From DASTGO01 sp035719045 (GTDB lineage: Bacteria > Actinomycetota > Actinomycetes > Actinomycetales > Kineosporiaceae): a DNA stretch of 8,145 bases. Shown here in pieces: positions 1 through 5,366 of the stretch. The stretch covers positions 1 through 8,145 of the forward strand of contig DASTGO010000338.1 of assembly GCA_035719045.1 (NCBI GenBank). Reading direction: 5' to 3'. The number at the start of each line of letters is the position of its first letter. The stretch's first letter is position 1. Made by a program: the position numbers and the translations under genes. The notes below the pieces were generated by a model. The model was not told where the DNA came from and ran no database searches. It worked only from the letters and a program-made list of their open reading frames with translations.

Positions 1-90
1 CCGTGGTCGTCGCGGGACTGCTGGTGGGCACTGCGGAGGCGGGCACCGGGACAAGGCCGACGGTTCCGCCGGGCGGCACGCAGCGTGGGC
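1..90. other. Window edge upstream of the leuS leader; no firm gene
   Basis: The third + frame is open from base 3 to a TGA at 96-98. It reads as a short hydrophobic stretch (VVVAGLLVGTA) followed by a Gly/Thr/Pro-rich tail, and has the best third-position GC of the three + frames. It could be the C-terminus of an upstream gene cut by the window edge, but 31 codons with no recognisable motif cannot establish that. A minus-strand frame is also open here. No tRNA or strong hairpin was seen. Confidence 0.2.
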
Positions 91-96
91 TACCCT
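91..96 (+). promoter_or_regulatory. -10 box (TACCCT) of the leuS leader transcript
   Basis: TACCCT fits the actinobacterial TANNNT -10 consensus. Six bases separate it from the GTG at 103, so transcription would start at or next to that GTG and give a leaderless message. The degV-family gene (7-nt gap) and comEA (6-nt gap) have the same geometry. I could not find a convincing -35 hexamer at 16-18 bp spacing. Confidence 0.5.
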
Positions 97-102
97 GAGG
101 GC

Positions 103-138
103 GTGCTGACGGCCCTGCTGCTTACCGGGCCGCGCTGA
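103..138 (+). CDS. Leucine-rich leader peptide of leuS (11 aa)
   Basis: The ORF is GTG-initiated, 11 codons plus TGA, and reads MLTALLLTGPR. Four of the 11 residues are Leu (codons CTG 106, CTG 115, CTG 118, CTT 121), with three in a row. It has no Shine-Dalgarno; the GTG lies 7 nt after a TANNNT box, which suggests leaderless translation. It sits in the leuS leader just before alternative RNA hairpins, the usual place for a sensing peptide. Classical attenuators have been predicted by comparative genomics upstream of leuS in some Streptomyces, which fits. The inferred role is that scarce Leu-tRNA stalls the ribosome on the Leu run and switches the downstream RNA fold. The ORF is too short for coding statistics, so the call rests on composition, position and the RNA arms. 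Confidence 0.6.
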   Translation: MLTALLLTGPR

Positions 139-184
139 CGAGGACGCCCCCGGCGCGGACGGCCGGGAGGCAAGTCGGCGCGGC

Positions 185-211
185 GGCCCCTCACGTGCAG
201 GGGCCTTCGTC
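185..211 (+). terminator. Leader hairpin before leuS (attenuator terminator)
   Basis: GGCCCCT (185-191) pairs perfectly with AGGGGCC (199-205) around the 7-nt loop CACGTGC. It is followed by TTCGTC, a weak pyrimidine-rich tail of the kind seen after GC-rich actinobacterial terminators, with no true U-tract. The 3' arm also contains AGGGG, spaced 8 nt from an ATG at 212, so the hairpin could act by hiding a ribosome binding site as well as, or instead of, by termination. Confidence 0.6.
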
Positions 212-349
212 ATGTCCGAGGGGTTCCACGTCGCGGCGGCAGCGCCGGGACGGGCCGAGGACCCCGCGGCCGCGACGGCGAGCAGGCCACCACAGACCCG
301 GACGCCGCGTGCGTCCACCCCGCAGAACCACAGCCGAGGACGACGATGA
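212..349 (+). CDS. Possible small ORF overlapping the leuS start (45 aa)
   Basis: ATG at 212 opens a 45-codon frame ending at TGA 347-349, which overlaps the leuS ATG as ATGA. A Shine-Dalgarno-like AGGGG (199-203) lies 8 nt upstream, inside the 3' arm of the leader hairpin. The predicted product starts MSEGFHVAAAAPGRAEDP and continues Ala/Pro/Arg/Thr-rich with a basic end (HSRGRR). It has no known domain and looks disordered. About 80% of third positions are G or C, lower than in leuS, so the peptide itself may not be selected. If translated, it would couple to leuS, and the hairpin would become a translational switch. A chance open frame in GC-rich DNA is at least as likely. Confidence 0.25.
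   Translation: MSEGFHVAAAAPGRAEDPAAATASRPPQTRTPRASTPQNHSRGRR
336..340 (+). promoter_or_regulatory. leuS ribosome binding site (GAGGA)
   Basis: GAGGA ends 5 nt before the ATG at 346 and supports that start over the in-frame ATG at 364. There is no in-frame ATG, GTG or TTG between the leader-peptide stop (136-138, same frame) and 346, so leuS cannot start further upstream. Confidence 0.6.
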
Positions 350-2892
350 CGCAGACCGACCCGATGACCGACGTCGCAGCGGACGCCGATCGCTACGACT
401 TCGAGGCCATCCAGGAACGGTGGCTGCCGGTGTGGGACGAGCTGGCGCCGTTCCGCAGCGGGCGCCCCGACGACCCCCGCCCCCGCAGGTACATCCTGGA
501 CATGTTCCCCTACCCCTCCGGTGACCTGCACATGGGTCACGCCGAGGCGTACGCGCTCGGGGACGTCGTCGCCCGGTACTGGGTGCAGCGCGGGTTCAAC
601 GTGCTGCACCCGATCGGCTGGGACGCCTTCGGACTGCCCGCGGAGAACGCCGCCATCAAGCGTGGCCTGGACCCCCGGGGCTGGACCTACGAGAACATCG
701 CGCAGCAGAAGGCGTCCATGCGCCGCTACGCCTGCTCCTTCGACTGGGACCGGCTGCTGCAGACCTGCGACCCCGAGTACTACAAGTGGAACCAGTGGCT
801 GTTCAACCGGTTCCACGCCAAGGGCTTGGCCTACCGCAAGCCGTCGATGGTGAACTGGTGCCCGAAGGACCAGACGGTGCTGGCGAACGAGCAGGTCGTC
901 GGCGGGCTGTGCGAGCGCTGCGACACTCCGGTCACCAAGAAGAAGCTGACTCAGTGGTACTTCCGGATCACCGACTACGCCGACCGGCTGCTGGACGACA
1001 TGTCCCAGCTGGAGGGCCACTGGCCGGACAAGGTCCTCACCATGCAGCGCAACTGGATCGGCCGGTCCACCGGCGCCGACGTGGTCTTCGAGATCGAGGG
1101 CACGCAGGCGCCGGACGGCGTCGCCGGTGAGGCCCGGCAGGTCACCATCTACACGACGCGGCCGGACACCCTGTTCGGGGCCACCTTCTTCGTCGTCGCC
1201 GCCGACTCCGACCTGGCCGCCGAGCTGGCCGCGCAGGCGCCGGAGGAGGTCCGGACGGCGTTCGCCGCCTACCTGGAGCAGGTCCGGGCGACCAGCGAGA
1301 TCGACCGGCTGTCCTCCGACCGGCCGAAGACCGGGGTGTTCCTGCAGCGGTACGCGGTCAACCCCGTCAACGGCGAACGGCTGCCCATCTTCGCCGCCGA
1401 CTACGTGCTGGCCGACTACGGTCACGGGGCGATCATGGCCGTCCCGGCGCATGACCAGCGTGACCTGGACTTCGCCCGCGCCTTCGATCTGCCGGTCCGG
1501 GTCGTGGTGGACGTCCGGGGCGACGGCGGCGAGCCGCTGCCGGACCCCGCCGAGTCCGGGACCGCCACCGACGGCGACGGCGAGCTGGTGAACTCCGGCC
1601 CGCTGGACGGGCTGCGCAAGGCCGAGGCGATCGCCCGGATCATCGACATCCTGGCCGCGAAGGACCTGGGCAGGGCGGCCACCAACTACCGGTTGCGCGA
1701 CTGGCTGATCTCCCGGCAGCGGTACTGGGGCACGCCGATCCCGATCATCCACTGCCCGTCCTGCGGTGAGGTCCGGGTCCCGGACGAGGACCTGCCGGTG
1801 CTGCTGCCCCCGGCCGAGGGCCTGGACCTGAAGCCGAAGGGCACCTCGCCGCTGGGCGGGGCGACCGCATGGGTCAACGTGGACTGCCCGCAGTGCGGCG
1901 GCCCCGCCACCCGCGACACCGACACCATGGACACCTTCGTCGACTCGTCCTGGTACTTCCTGCGCTACGTCAGCACCGACCGCGACGACGTGCCCTTCGA
2001 CGTCGACGAGGTCGCGAAGTGGATGCCGATCGACCAGTACGTCGGCGGCGTGACCCACGCGATCCTGCACCTGCTGTACTCGCGGTTCTTCACCAAGGTG
2101 CTGCACGACCTGGGGATGGTCGGGTTCACCGAGCCGTTCACCCGGCTGCTGAACCAGGGCATGGTGCTGATGGACGGCTCGGCGATGAGCAAGTCCCGGG
2201 GCAACCTGGTCCGGCTGAGCGACGAGCTGGCCACGCACGGGGTCGACGCGATCCGCCTGACGATGGCCTTCGCCGGTCCGCCGGAGGACGACATCGACTG
2301 GAAGGACGTCTCCCCGGCCGGTAGCGCACGGTTCCTGGCCCGGGCCTGGCGCCTGGCCGGCGATGTGGCGTCCCCCGTCGGCGCCGACCCCGCGACCGGT
2401 GACCAGGCGCTGCGCGCGATCACCCACCGGACCGTGCACGAGGTGGGGCAACTGGTCGAGGGGTTCCGGTTCAACGTGGCCGTGGCCCGGGTGATGGAGT
2501 TGGTGAACGCCACCCGGAAGGCGATCGACTCCGGTCCGGGCGGGACCGACCCCGCGGTCCGGGAGGCGGTTGAGGCGGTCGCGGTCATGCTGTCCCTGGT
2601 CGCCCCGTACACCGCGGAGGACATGTGGTCCCGGCTGGGTCACGCGCCGGCGGTCGCCCTGGCCGGCTGGCCCGCGGTCGACGAGGCGCTGCTGGTCCAG
2701 GAGACGGTGACCTGCGTGGTCCAGGTGGCGGGCAAGGTCCGCGACCGGCTGGAGGTGTCGCCGTCCATCGGCGAGGACGCGCTGCGGGAGCTGGCCCTGG
2801 CCAGTGACGGGGTGCAGCGGGCCCTGGACGGCCGAGGGATCCGCACCGTCGTCGTCCGTGCCCCGAAGCTGGTGAACGTGGTTCCGGCCTGA
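346..2892 (+). CDS. leuS: Leucyl-tRNA synthetase
   Basis: This cytoplasmic class I synthetase (848 aa, full length for bacterial LeuRS) joins leucine to tRNA-Leu using ATP. The Rossmann domain starts with the HIGH-type signature HMGH (62-65) in PYPSGDLHMGH and includes HPIGWDAFGLPAE (88-100). A Cys site follows (C172, C189, C192, in NWCPKDQTVLANEQ). The CP1 editing domain (about 240-440) has TTRPDTLFGAT (270-280) and AVPAHDQRD (365-373), whose Asp370 matches the conserved editing Asp, so proofreading looks intact. A zinc-binding insertion has CPSCG (470-474) and CPQCGG (514-519). The KMSKS loop reads AMSKS (613-617). The anticodon-binding helical domain (about 690-790) and small C-terminal domain (about 785-848) complete it. 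It has a GAGGA ribosome site, a candidate Leu attenuator upstream and a strong terminator downstream, so it is probably monocistronic. Met7 is a less likely start. Confidence 0.98.
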   Translation: MTQTDPMTDVAADADRYDFEAIQERWLPVWDELAPFRSGRPDDPRPRRYILDMFPYPSGDLHMGHAEAYALGDVVARYWVQRGFNVLHPIGWDAFGLPAENAAIKRGLDPRGWTYENIAQQKASMRRYACSFDWDRLLQTCDPEYYKWNQWLFNRFHAKGLAYRKPSMVNWCPKDQTVLANEQVVGGLCERCDTPVTKKKLTQWYFRITDYADRLLDDMSQLEGHWPDKVLTMQRNWIGRSTGADVVFEIEGTQAPDGVAGEARQVTIYTTRPDTLFGATFFVVAADSDLAAELAAQAPEEVRTAFAAYLEQVRATSEIDRLSSDRPKTGVFLQRYAVNPVNGERLPIFAADYVLADYGHGAIMAVPAHDQRDLDFARAFDLPVRVVVDVRGDGGEPLPDPAESGTATDGDGELVNSGPLDGLRKAEAIARIIDILAAKDLGRAATNYRLRDWLISRQRYWGTPIPIIHCPSCGEVRVPDEDLPVLLPPAEGLDLKPKGTSPLGGATAWVNVDCPQCGGPATRDTDTMDTFVDSSWYFLRYVSTDRDDVPFDVDEVAKWMPIDQYVGGVTHAILHLLYSRFFTKVLHDLGMVGFTEPFTRLLNQGMVLMDGSAMSKSRGNLVRLSDELATHGVDAIRLTMAFAGPPEDDIDWKDVSPAGSARFLARAWRLAGDVASPVGADPATGDQALRAITHRTVHEVGQLVEGFRFNVAVARVMELVNATRKAIDSGPGGTDPAVREAVEAVAVMLSLVAPYTAEDMWSRLGHAPAVALAGWPAVDEALLVQETVTCVVQVAGKVRDRLEVSPSIGEDALRELALASDGVQRALDGRGIRTVVVRAPKLVNVVPA

Positions 2893-2909
2893 CACCGGCT
2901 CCGTCGGCC

Positions 2910-2950
2910 GCAGGGGCCGCCTTCGTCCACGTGACGCGGGCGGCCCCTGC
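2910..2950 (+). terminator. Strong terminator hairpin after leuS
   Basis: GCAGGGGCCGCC (2910-2921) pairs perfectly over 12 bp with GGCGGCCCCTGC (2939-2950) around a 17-nt loop containing TTCGTC and CACGTG. It begins 17 nt after the leuS stop. There is no U-tract; GTCGTCCC follows. The arms resemble those of the leader hairpin at 185-205. Confidence 0.75.
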
Positions 2951-2973
2951 GTCGTCCCGGACATGCTGTGCCG

Positions 2974-2997
2974 CCCCGGTTCGGCGCCGGACCGGGG
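2974..2997. repeat. 24-nt near-perfect palindrome
   Basis: CCCCGGT (2974-2980) and ACCGGGG (2991-2997) are perfect complements. The centre CGGCGCCG (2982-2989) is itself a palindrome, so only one symmetric base pair (T2981 against G2990) is imperfect. It lies between the leuS terminator and the 21-bp repeats and shares GGTTCGGCGC with repeat units 2 and 3. It could be a protein-binding dyad or a small hairpin. Confidence 0.6.
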
Positions 2998-3011
2998 CGG
3001 CCGTGGGGGAT

Positions 3012-3095
3012 GGGTCCGGCCCGACCTGCGTCGGGTTCGGCGCAACCTGCTTCGGGTTCGGCGCAACCTGAGACGGGTCCGGCTCGACCTGCTTC
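3012..3095. repeat. Four tandem 21-bp repeats with internal dyads
   Basis: Units start at 3012, 3033, 3054 and 3075 and share the core GGGTYCGGCNCRACCTG. Each unit holds a 4-bp inverted repeat with a 6-nt spacer. It reads GGTC...GACC in units 1 and 4 and GGTT...AACC in units 2 and 3, so the two paired variable positions change together. Core CGGCGC words recur 21 bp apart again at 3099-3104 and 3120-3125, slightly out of phase. The array ends 50 bp before the -10 box of the degV-family gene, where an operator array could sit. A neutral minisatellite, or a decayed 7-codon coding repeat, is the alternative. Confidence 0.8.
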
Positions 3096-3145
3096 TACCG
3101 GCGCACCACAGGATGTGTCCGGCGCGCGCGTGGTCCGGGAGCAGG

Positions 3146-3151
3146 TAACCT
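3146..3151 (+). promoter_or_regulatory. -10 box (TAACCT) of the degV-family gene
   Basis: TAACCT matches TANNNT and stands 7 nt before the ATG at 3159, so the message is probably leaderless. No Shine-Dalgarno lies at normal spacing, which supports this. No clear -35 hexamer was found. Confidence 0.55.
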
Positions 3152-3158
3152 CCCGCGC

Positions 3159-4028
3159 ATGTCCGCCCCCACCGTCGCCGTCGTCACCGACTCCACCGCC
3201 TACCTTCCGCGGGACTTGGTGGCGGAGCACGGCATCACGGTGGTCCCGCTGCAGGTCGTCGTCGCCGGCCGGTCCCTGGCCGAAGGGGTCGAGGTGAGCA
3301 GCGAGGAGGTGGCGGAGGCCCTGCTCGCGGGCCGCTCGGTGACCACCTCCCGGCCGGCGCCGCAGCTGTTCGCCGAGACGTACCGGCGCCTGGGCGCCGA
3401 CGGCGCGACGGGCATCGTGTCCGTGCACATGTCGGGGGAGCTGTCCGGCACCGTGGAGGCCGCCCGGATCGCGGCCAAGGAGGTCGCCGGGGGTGGTGCC
3501 GAGGTGGAGGTGGTCGACTCCCGCGGCCTGGGGATGGGGCTCGGCTACGCCGTGCTCGCCGCGCTGCGGGCGATCGGCCGGGGCGGTGACGCCTCCGCCG
3601 CGGCCCGGGAGGCGCGGCGGAGGGCGCTGGCCACCTCCGCCTGGCTGTACGTCGACACCCTGGAGTACCTGCGCCGGGGCGGGCGGATCAGTCCCGCCGT
3701 CGCCCGGGTCGGCAGTGCGCTCGCGGTGAAGCCGTTGCTGCAGGTGGTCGACGGCCGGCTGGAGCCGCTGGATCGGGTGCGCACCGCGTCCCGTGCCCTG
3801 GCCCGGCTGGAGGAGGTCATCGTCGGGGAGGTGGGGGACGACCCGGTGGACGTCGCCGTGCACCACCTCGCCTCCGCGGAACGGGCCGGCGAGCTCGCCG
3901 ACCGGCTGCGGGAGCGCCTGCCCGCCCTGCGGTCGCTGTATGTCGGCGAGGTCGGGGCCGTGGTCGGCGCGCACGTCGGCCCCGGCATGCTCGGGGTCGT
4001 CGCCGCACCCGCGCTGCCCGGGGACTGA
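3159..4028 (+). CDS. DegV/FakB-type fatty-acid-binding protein
   Basis: The 289-aa product is full length for the DegV family, whose members bind one fatty acid. FakB proteins present it to the kinase FakA for phosphorylation and entry into phospholipids. The family signature VTDSTA is at 9-14. The TSRPAP segment (63-68) matches the conserved TSqPs lipid-binding loop. Next come VSVHMSGELSGT (87-98), whose Ser and His region contacts the carboxylate in known structures, then VDSRGLGMG (119-127), YLRRGGRIS (170-178), KPLL (191-194) and the C-terminal VGAHVGPG (268-275). It has no signal peptide or membrane segment, so it is cytosolic. It has its own leaderless promoter and a hairpin at its stop, so it is probably a single-gene unit despite the tight cluster. 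No FakA kinase is in the window, and the ligand and any link to leuS or DNA uptake cannot be told. The ATG at 3159 is set by the -10 box. Confidence 0.93.
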   Translation: MSAPTVAVVTDSTAYLPRDLVAEHGITVVPLQVVVAGRSLAEGVEVSSEEVAEALLAGRSVTTSRPAPQLFAETYRRLGADGATGIVSVHMSGELSGTVEAARIAAKEVAGGGAEVEVVDSRGLGMGLGYAVLAALRAIGRGGDASAAAREARRRALATSAWLYVDTLEYLRRGGRISPAVARVGSALAVKPLLQVVDGRLEPLDRVRTASRALARLEEVIVGEVGDDPVDVAVHHLASAERAGELADRLRERLPALRSLYVGEVGAVVGAHVGPGMLGVVAAPALPGD

Positions 4029-4053
4029 TCCCGGACCGTCACCGGTCGGGGAT
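4028..4053 (+). terminator. Terminator-like hairpin at the degV-family stop
   Basis: ATCCC (4028-4032) and GACCG (4034-4038) pair with CGGTC (4043-4047) and GGGAT (4049-4053), with one G-G mismatch and a 4-nt loop TCAC. The stem begins on the last base of the stop codon. There is no U-tract, so termination efficiency is uncertain. It separates the degV-family gene from the comEA promoter. Confidence 0.5.
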
Positions 4054-4163
4054 GGCGTCCCGGCCGTCGGGGGCCCGCTGTCTCGAGTCGTCCCCAGGCT
4101 CATCCGTTGTCCCGTCGTCCACAGCCTCCGGCCTCGGCCGGGGCCGCCGTCCGGCCCGCTCCC

Positions 4164-4169
4164 TAGCGT
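4164..4169 (+). promoter_or_regulatory. -10 box (TAGCGT) of the comEA-comEC operon
   Basis: TAGCGT fits TANNNT and lies 6 nt before the comEA ATG at 4176, again implying a leaderless transcript. The only purine-rich stretch, GGGA, is too close to the ATG to serve as a ribosome site. No convincing -35 hexamer was seen at usual spacing. Confidence 0.6.
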
Positions 4170-4175
4170 CGGGAC

Positions 4176-5366
4176 ATGCGAGCCGAACCTCCCGTGCGGC
4201 GGCTGGCTGCGGTGGCCCGGTCCCGCGGGCGCCTGCTGCCGGTGCCGGATCCCGCACCCGTCCAGCCCACGGCGTACCCGGCGGCCGGGGCTTCCCGTGG
4301 GTGGGTGCCCGCACCGGACCCGGTTGCGGCTGCGGGCGTGCCCCGGTCCGCAACGGCGTCGGACTCCTGGATGTCCGATCCTGCGGGGCTGGGTGGTCCT
4401 GCGGGGCTGGGTGGTCCTGCGGGGCTGGACGAGCCCGGGGACCCGCTCGATCCTGCGGGACTGCTCGATCCCGCGGGACTGCACGATCCCGCCGGCTCCG
4501 TTGCGGTGCCGGGCCACCCGTGCCCTGACTGGCCGTGGCCCGGCTCGGGGATACGTCCGGACGGCGCCGACCCGGATCCGGCCGATCCCGCAGAGCCTCC
4601 GGGCGATCCGGTCCCAGGGGCATTGCACCGGTTCGGGGAGGGGATCGCTGACCGGATGCCGACGGCCTGGCGGTCCCCGTCACGGGTGGTCCCGGCTCGG
4701 GCTGCCCTGACGGCGGTCGCGGTGGCCGGGGCGCTGGCGCTCGGGCTGCTGGCCCACCGCCTGGTCACCGGATCCGCGGAGGTCTCGGTCCCGCAGACCG
4801 CCCCGGCATCGGGACCGGTGGCCGGGCGGACGGCGACCGCTCCGGCCTCCCGGACTCCTGCGGCGGGCACCGGAACCCGGTCCTTGACGGGCGGCGCGGC
4901 GTCGACGCCGGCCGGGGCCGGGGGACTGCTCGTGGTTGACGTGGAGGGCAGGGTGCAGCATCCGGGGCTGATCCACGTCGCTGCGGGGTCCCGGGTGGCG
5001 GATGCGATCGAGGCAGCCGGCGGTGCTGCCGCGGGGGCGGCCCCGGCCCGGATCAACCTGGCCCGGCCGCTGTCCGACGGGGAGCAGGTCGTCGTGCCCG
5101 GACCGAGCGACCCGCTTCCGGCGACCGGCGCCGCCGCAGGTGCCGCCGGAGGGAGCGGGGGAGCGGGGGCATGGACGCCGGTGAACCTCAACACCGCCGG
5201 CCAGGAACAGCTCGACGCCCTGCCCGGAGTGGGCCCCGTGCTCGCGGGCCGGATCGTGCAGTGGCGGACCGGGCACGGGCGGTTCAGCACCGTCGACGAG
5301 CTCGGCGAGGTCAGCGGGATCGGGGACGCCCTGCTGCAGAAGCTGCGTCCGCTGGTCCGGGTGTGA
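4176..5366 (+). CDS. comEA: ComEA-type DNA receptor (SLBB and helix-hairpin-helix)
   Basis: This 396-aa membrane-anchored protein would capture double-stranded DNA outside the membrane and hand it to ComEC. Residues 1-170 are a long Pro/Gly/Ala/Asp-rich, probably disordered cytosolic region with six hexapeptide repeats of the PAGLGG type (69-104). One transmembrane helix follows (about 174-195, RAALTAVAVAGALALGLLAH), then a Thr/Ala/Pro-rich spacer. An SLBB-type beta-grasp domain spans about 251-308 (VVDVEGRVQHPGL to VVVP). A tandem helix-hairpin-helix DNA-binding domain spans about 335-394, with VNLNTA, hairpin LPGVGP (349-354), FSTVDEL and hairpin SGIGDALL (380-387). The ATG is set by the TAGCGT box. 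An internal ATG at 4656 (Met161) behind a GGGGAGGGG run would give a more usual length, but its spacing (12 nt) is long. It overlaps comEC by 4 nt. Confidence 0.93.
   Translation: MRAEPPVRRLAAVARSRGRLLPVPDPAPVQPTAYPAAGASRGWVPAPDPVAAAGVPRSATASDSWMSDPAGLGGPAGLGGPAGLDEPGDPLDPAGLLDPAGLHDPAGSVAVPGHPCPDWPWPGSGIRPDGADPDPADPAEPPGDPVPGALHRFGEGIADRMPTAWRSPSRVVPARAALTAVAVAGALALGLLAHRLVTGSAEVSVPQTAPASGPVAGRTATAPASRTPAAGTGTRSLTGGAASTPAGAGGLLVVDVEGRVQHPGLIHVAAGSRVADAIEAAGGAAAGAAPARINLARPLSDGEQVVVPGPSDPLPATGAAAGAAGGSGGAGAWTPVNLNTAGQEQLDALPGVGPVLAGRIVQWRTGHGRFSTVDELGEVSGIGDALLQKLRPLVRV
4379..4486 (+). repeat. Six 18-bp tandem repeats inside comEA
   Basis: The units begin at 4379, 4397, 4415, 4433, 4451 and 4469. 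Units 1 and 2 are identical (TCCTGCGGGGCTGGGTGG), unit 3 differs only at its end, unit 4 is divergent, and units 5 and 6 form a second subtype (TCCTGCGGGACTGCTCGA). The period is six codons and gives PAGLGG, PAGLGG, PAGLDE, PGDPLD, PAGLLD, PAGLHD. Copy number can change without a frameshift. Confidence 0.9.

Larger units (their letters stand above)
103..211 (+). promoter_or_regulatory. Candidate transcription attenuator of leuS
   Basis: Four elements can be paired by eye. (1) GGCCC 111-115 pairs with GGGCC 127-131, enclosing the Leu codons. (2) A pause-type hairpin joins 146-154 to 162-171, with core CCCGGC/GCCGGG and one bulged A at 168. (3) GGGCCGC 127-133 is perfectly complementary to GCGGCCC 183-189. 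(4) The terminator pairs 185-191 with 199-205. Arms 3 and 4 share bases 185-189 and so exclude each other. A ribosome stalled on the Leu codons would block 111-115, leave 127-133 free for the antiterminator and allow leuS transcription. A ribosome finishing at TGA 138 would cover 127-133 and let the terminator form. One weakness is that a ribosome stalled on the last Leu codon might itself cover part of 127-133. Confidence 0.55.

Noticed and set aside
139..345. T-box riboswitch before leuS
   Set aside because: No T-box bulge sequence or specifier-loop arrangement is visible. The Leu-rich peptide and alternative hairpins explain the region better.
2968..3297. + frame with heptapeptide repeats (GSAQPAS type) across the 21-bp array
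   Set aside because: It runs out of frame into the degV-family gene, lacks a domain, and its only regularity comes from the 21-bp DNA period. It was kept as an alternative origin for the repeats, not as a gene.
4115..4123. TCGTCCACA, similar to the actinobacterial DnaA box TTGTCCACA, upstream of comEA
   Set aside because: It is a single site with one mismatch and no cluster or AT-rich unwinding element, so it is not evidence of an origin; chance is likely.
4379..4486. CRISPR-like array
   Set aside because: The units are contiguous 18-bp coding repeats with no spacers.
2640..4628. Minus-strand frame (about 660 codons) spanning the leuS end to comEA
   Set aside because: It crosses a terminator, two promoters and the well-supported degV-family gene. 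Its repeats are only the complement of the intergenic and comEA repeats.
5171..5362. In-frame upstream extension of comEC from ATG 5171
   Set aside because: The extension lies opposite the conserved helix-hairpin-helix codons of comEA and encodes an Arg/Ala-rich shadow. The GTGA overlap at 5363 is the natural start.
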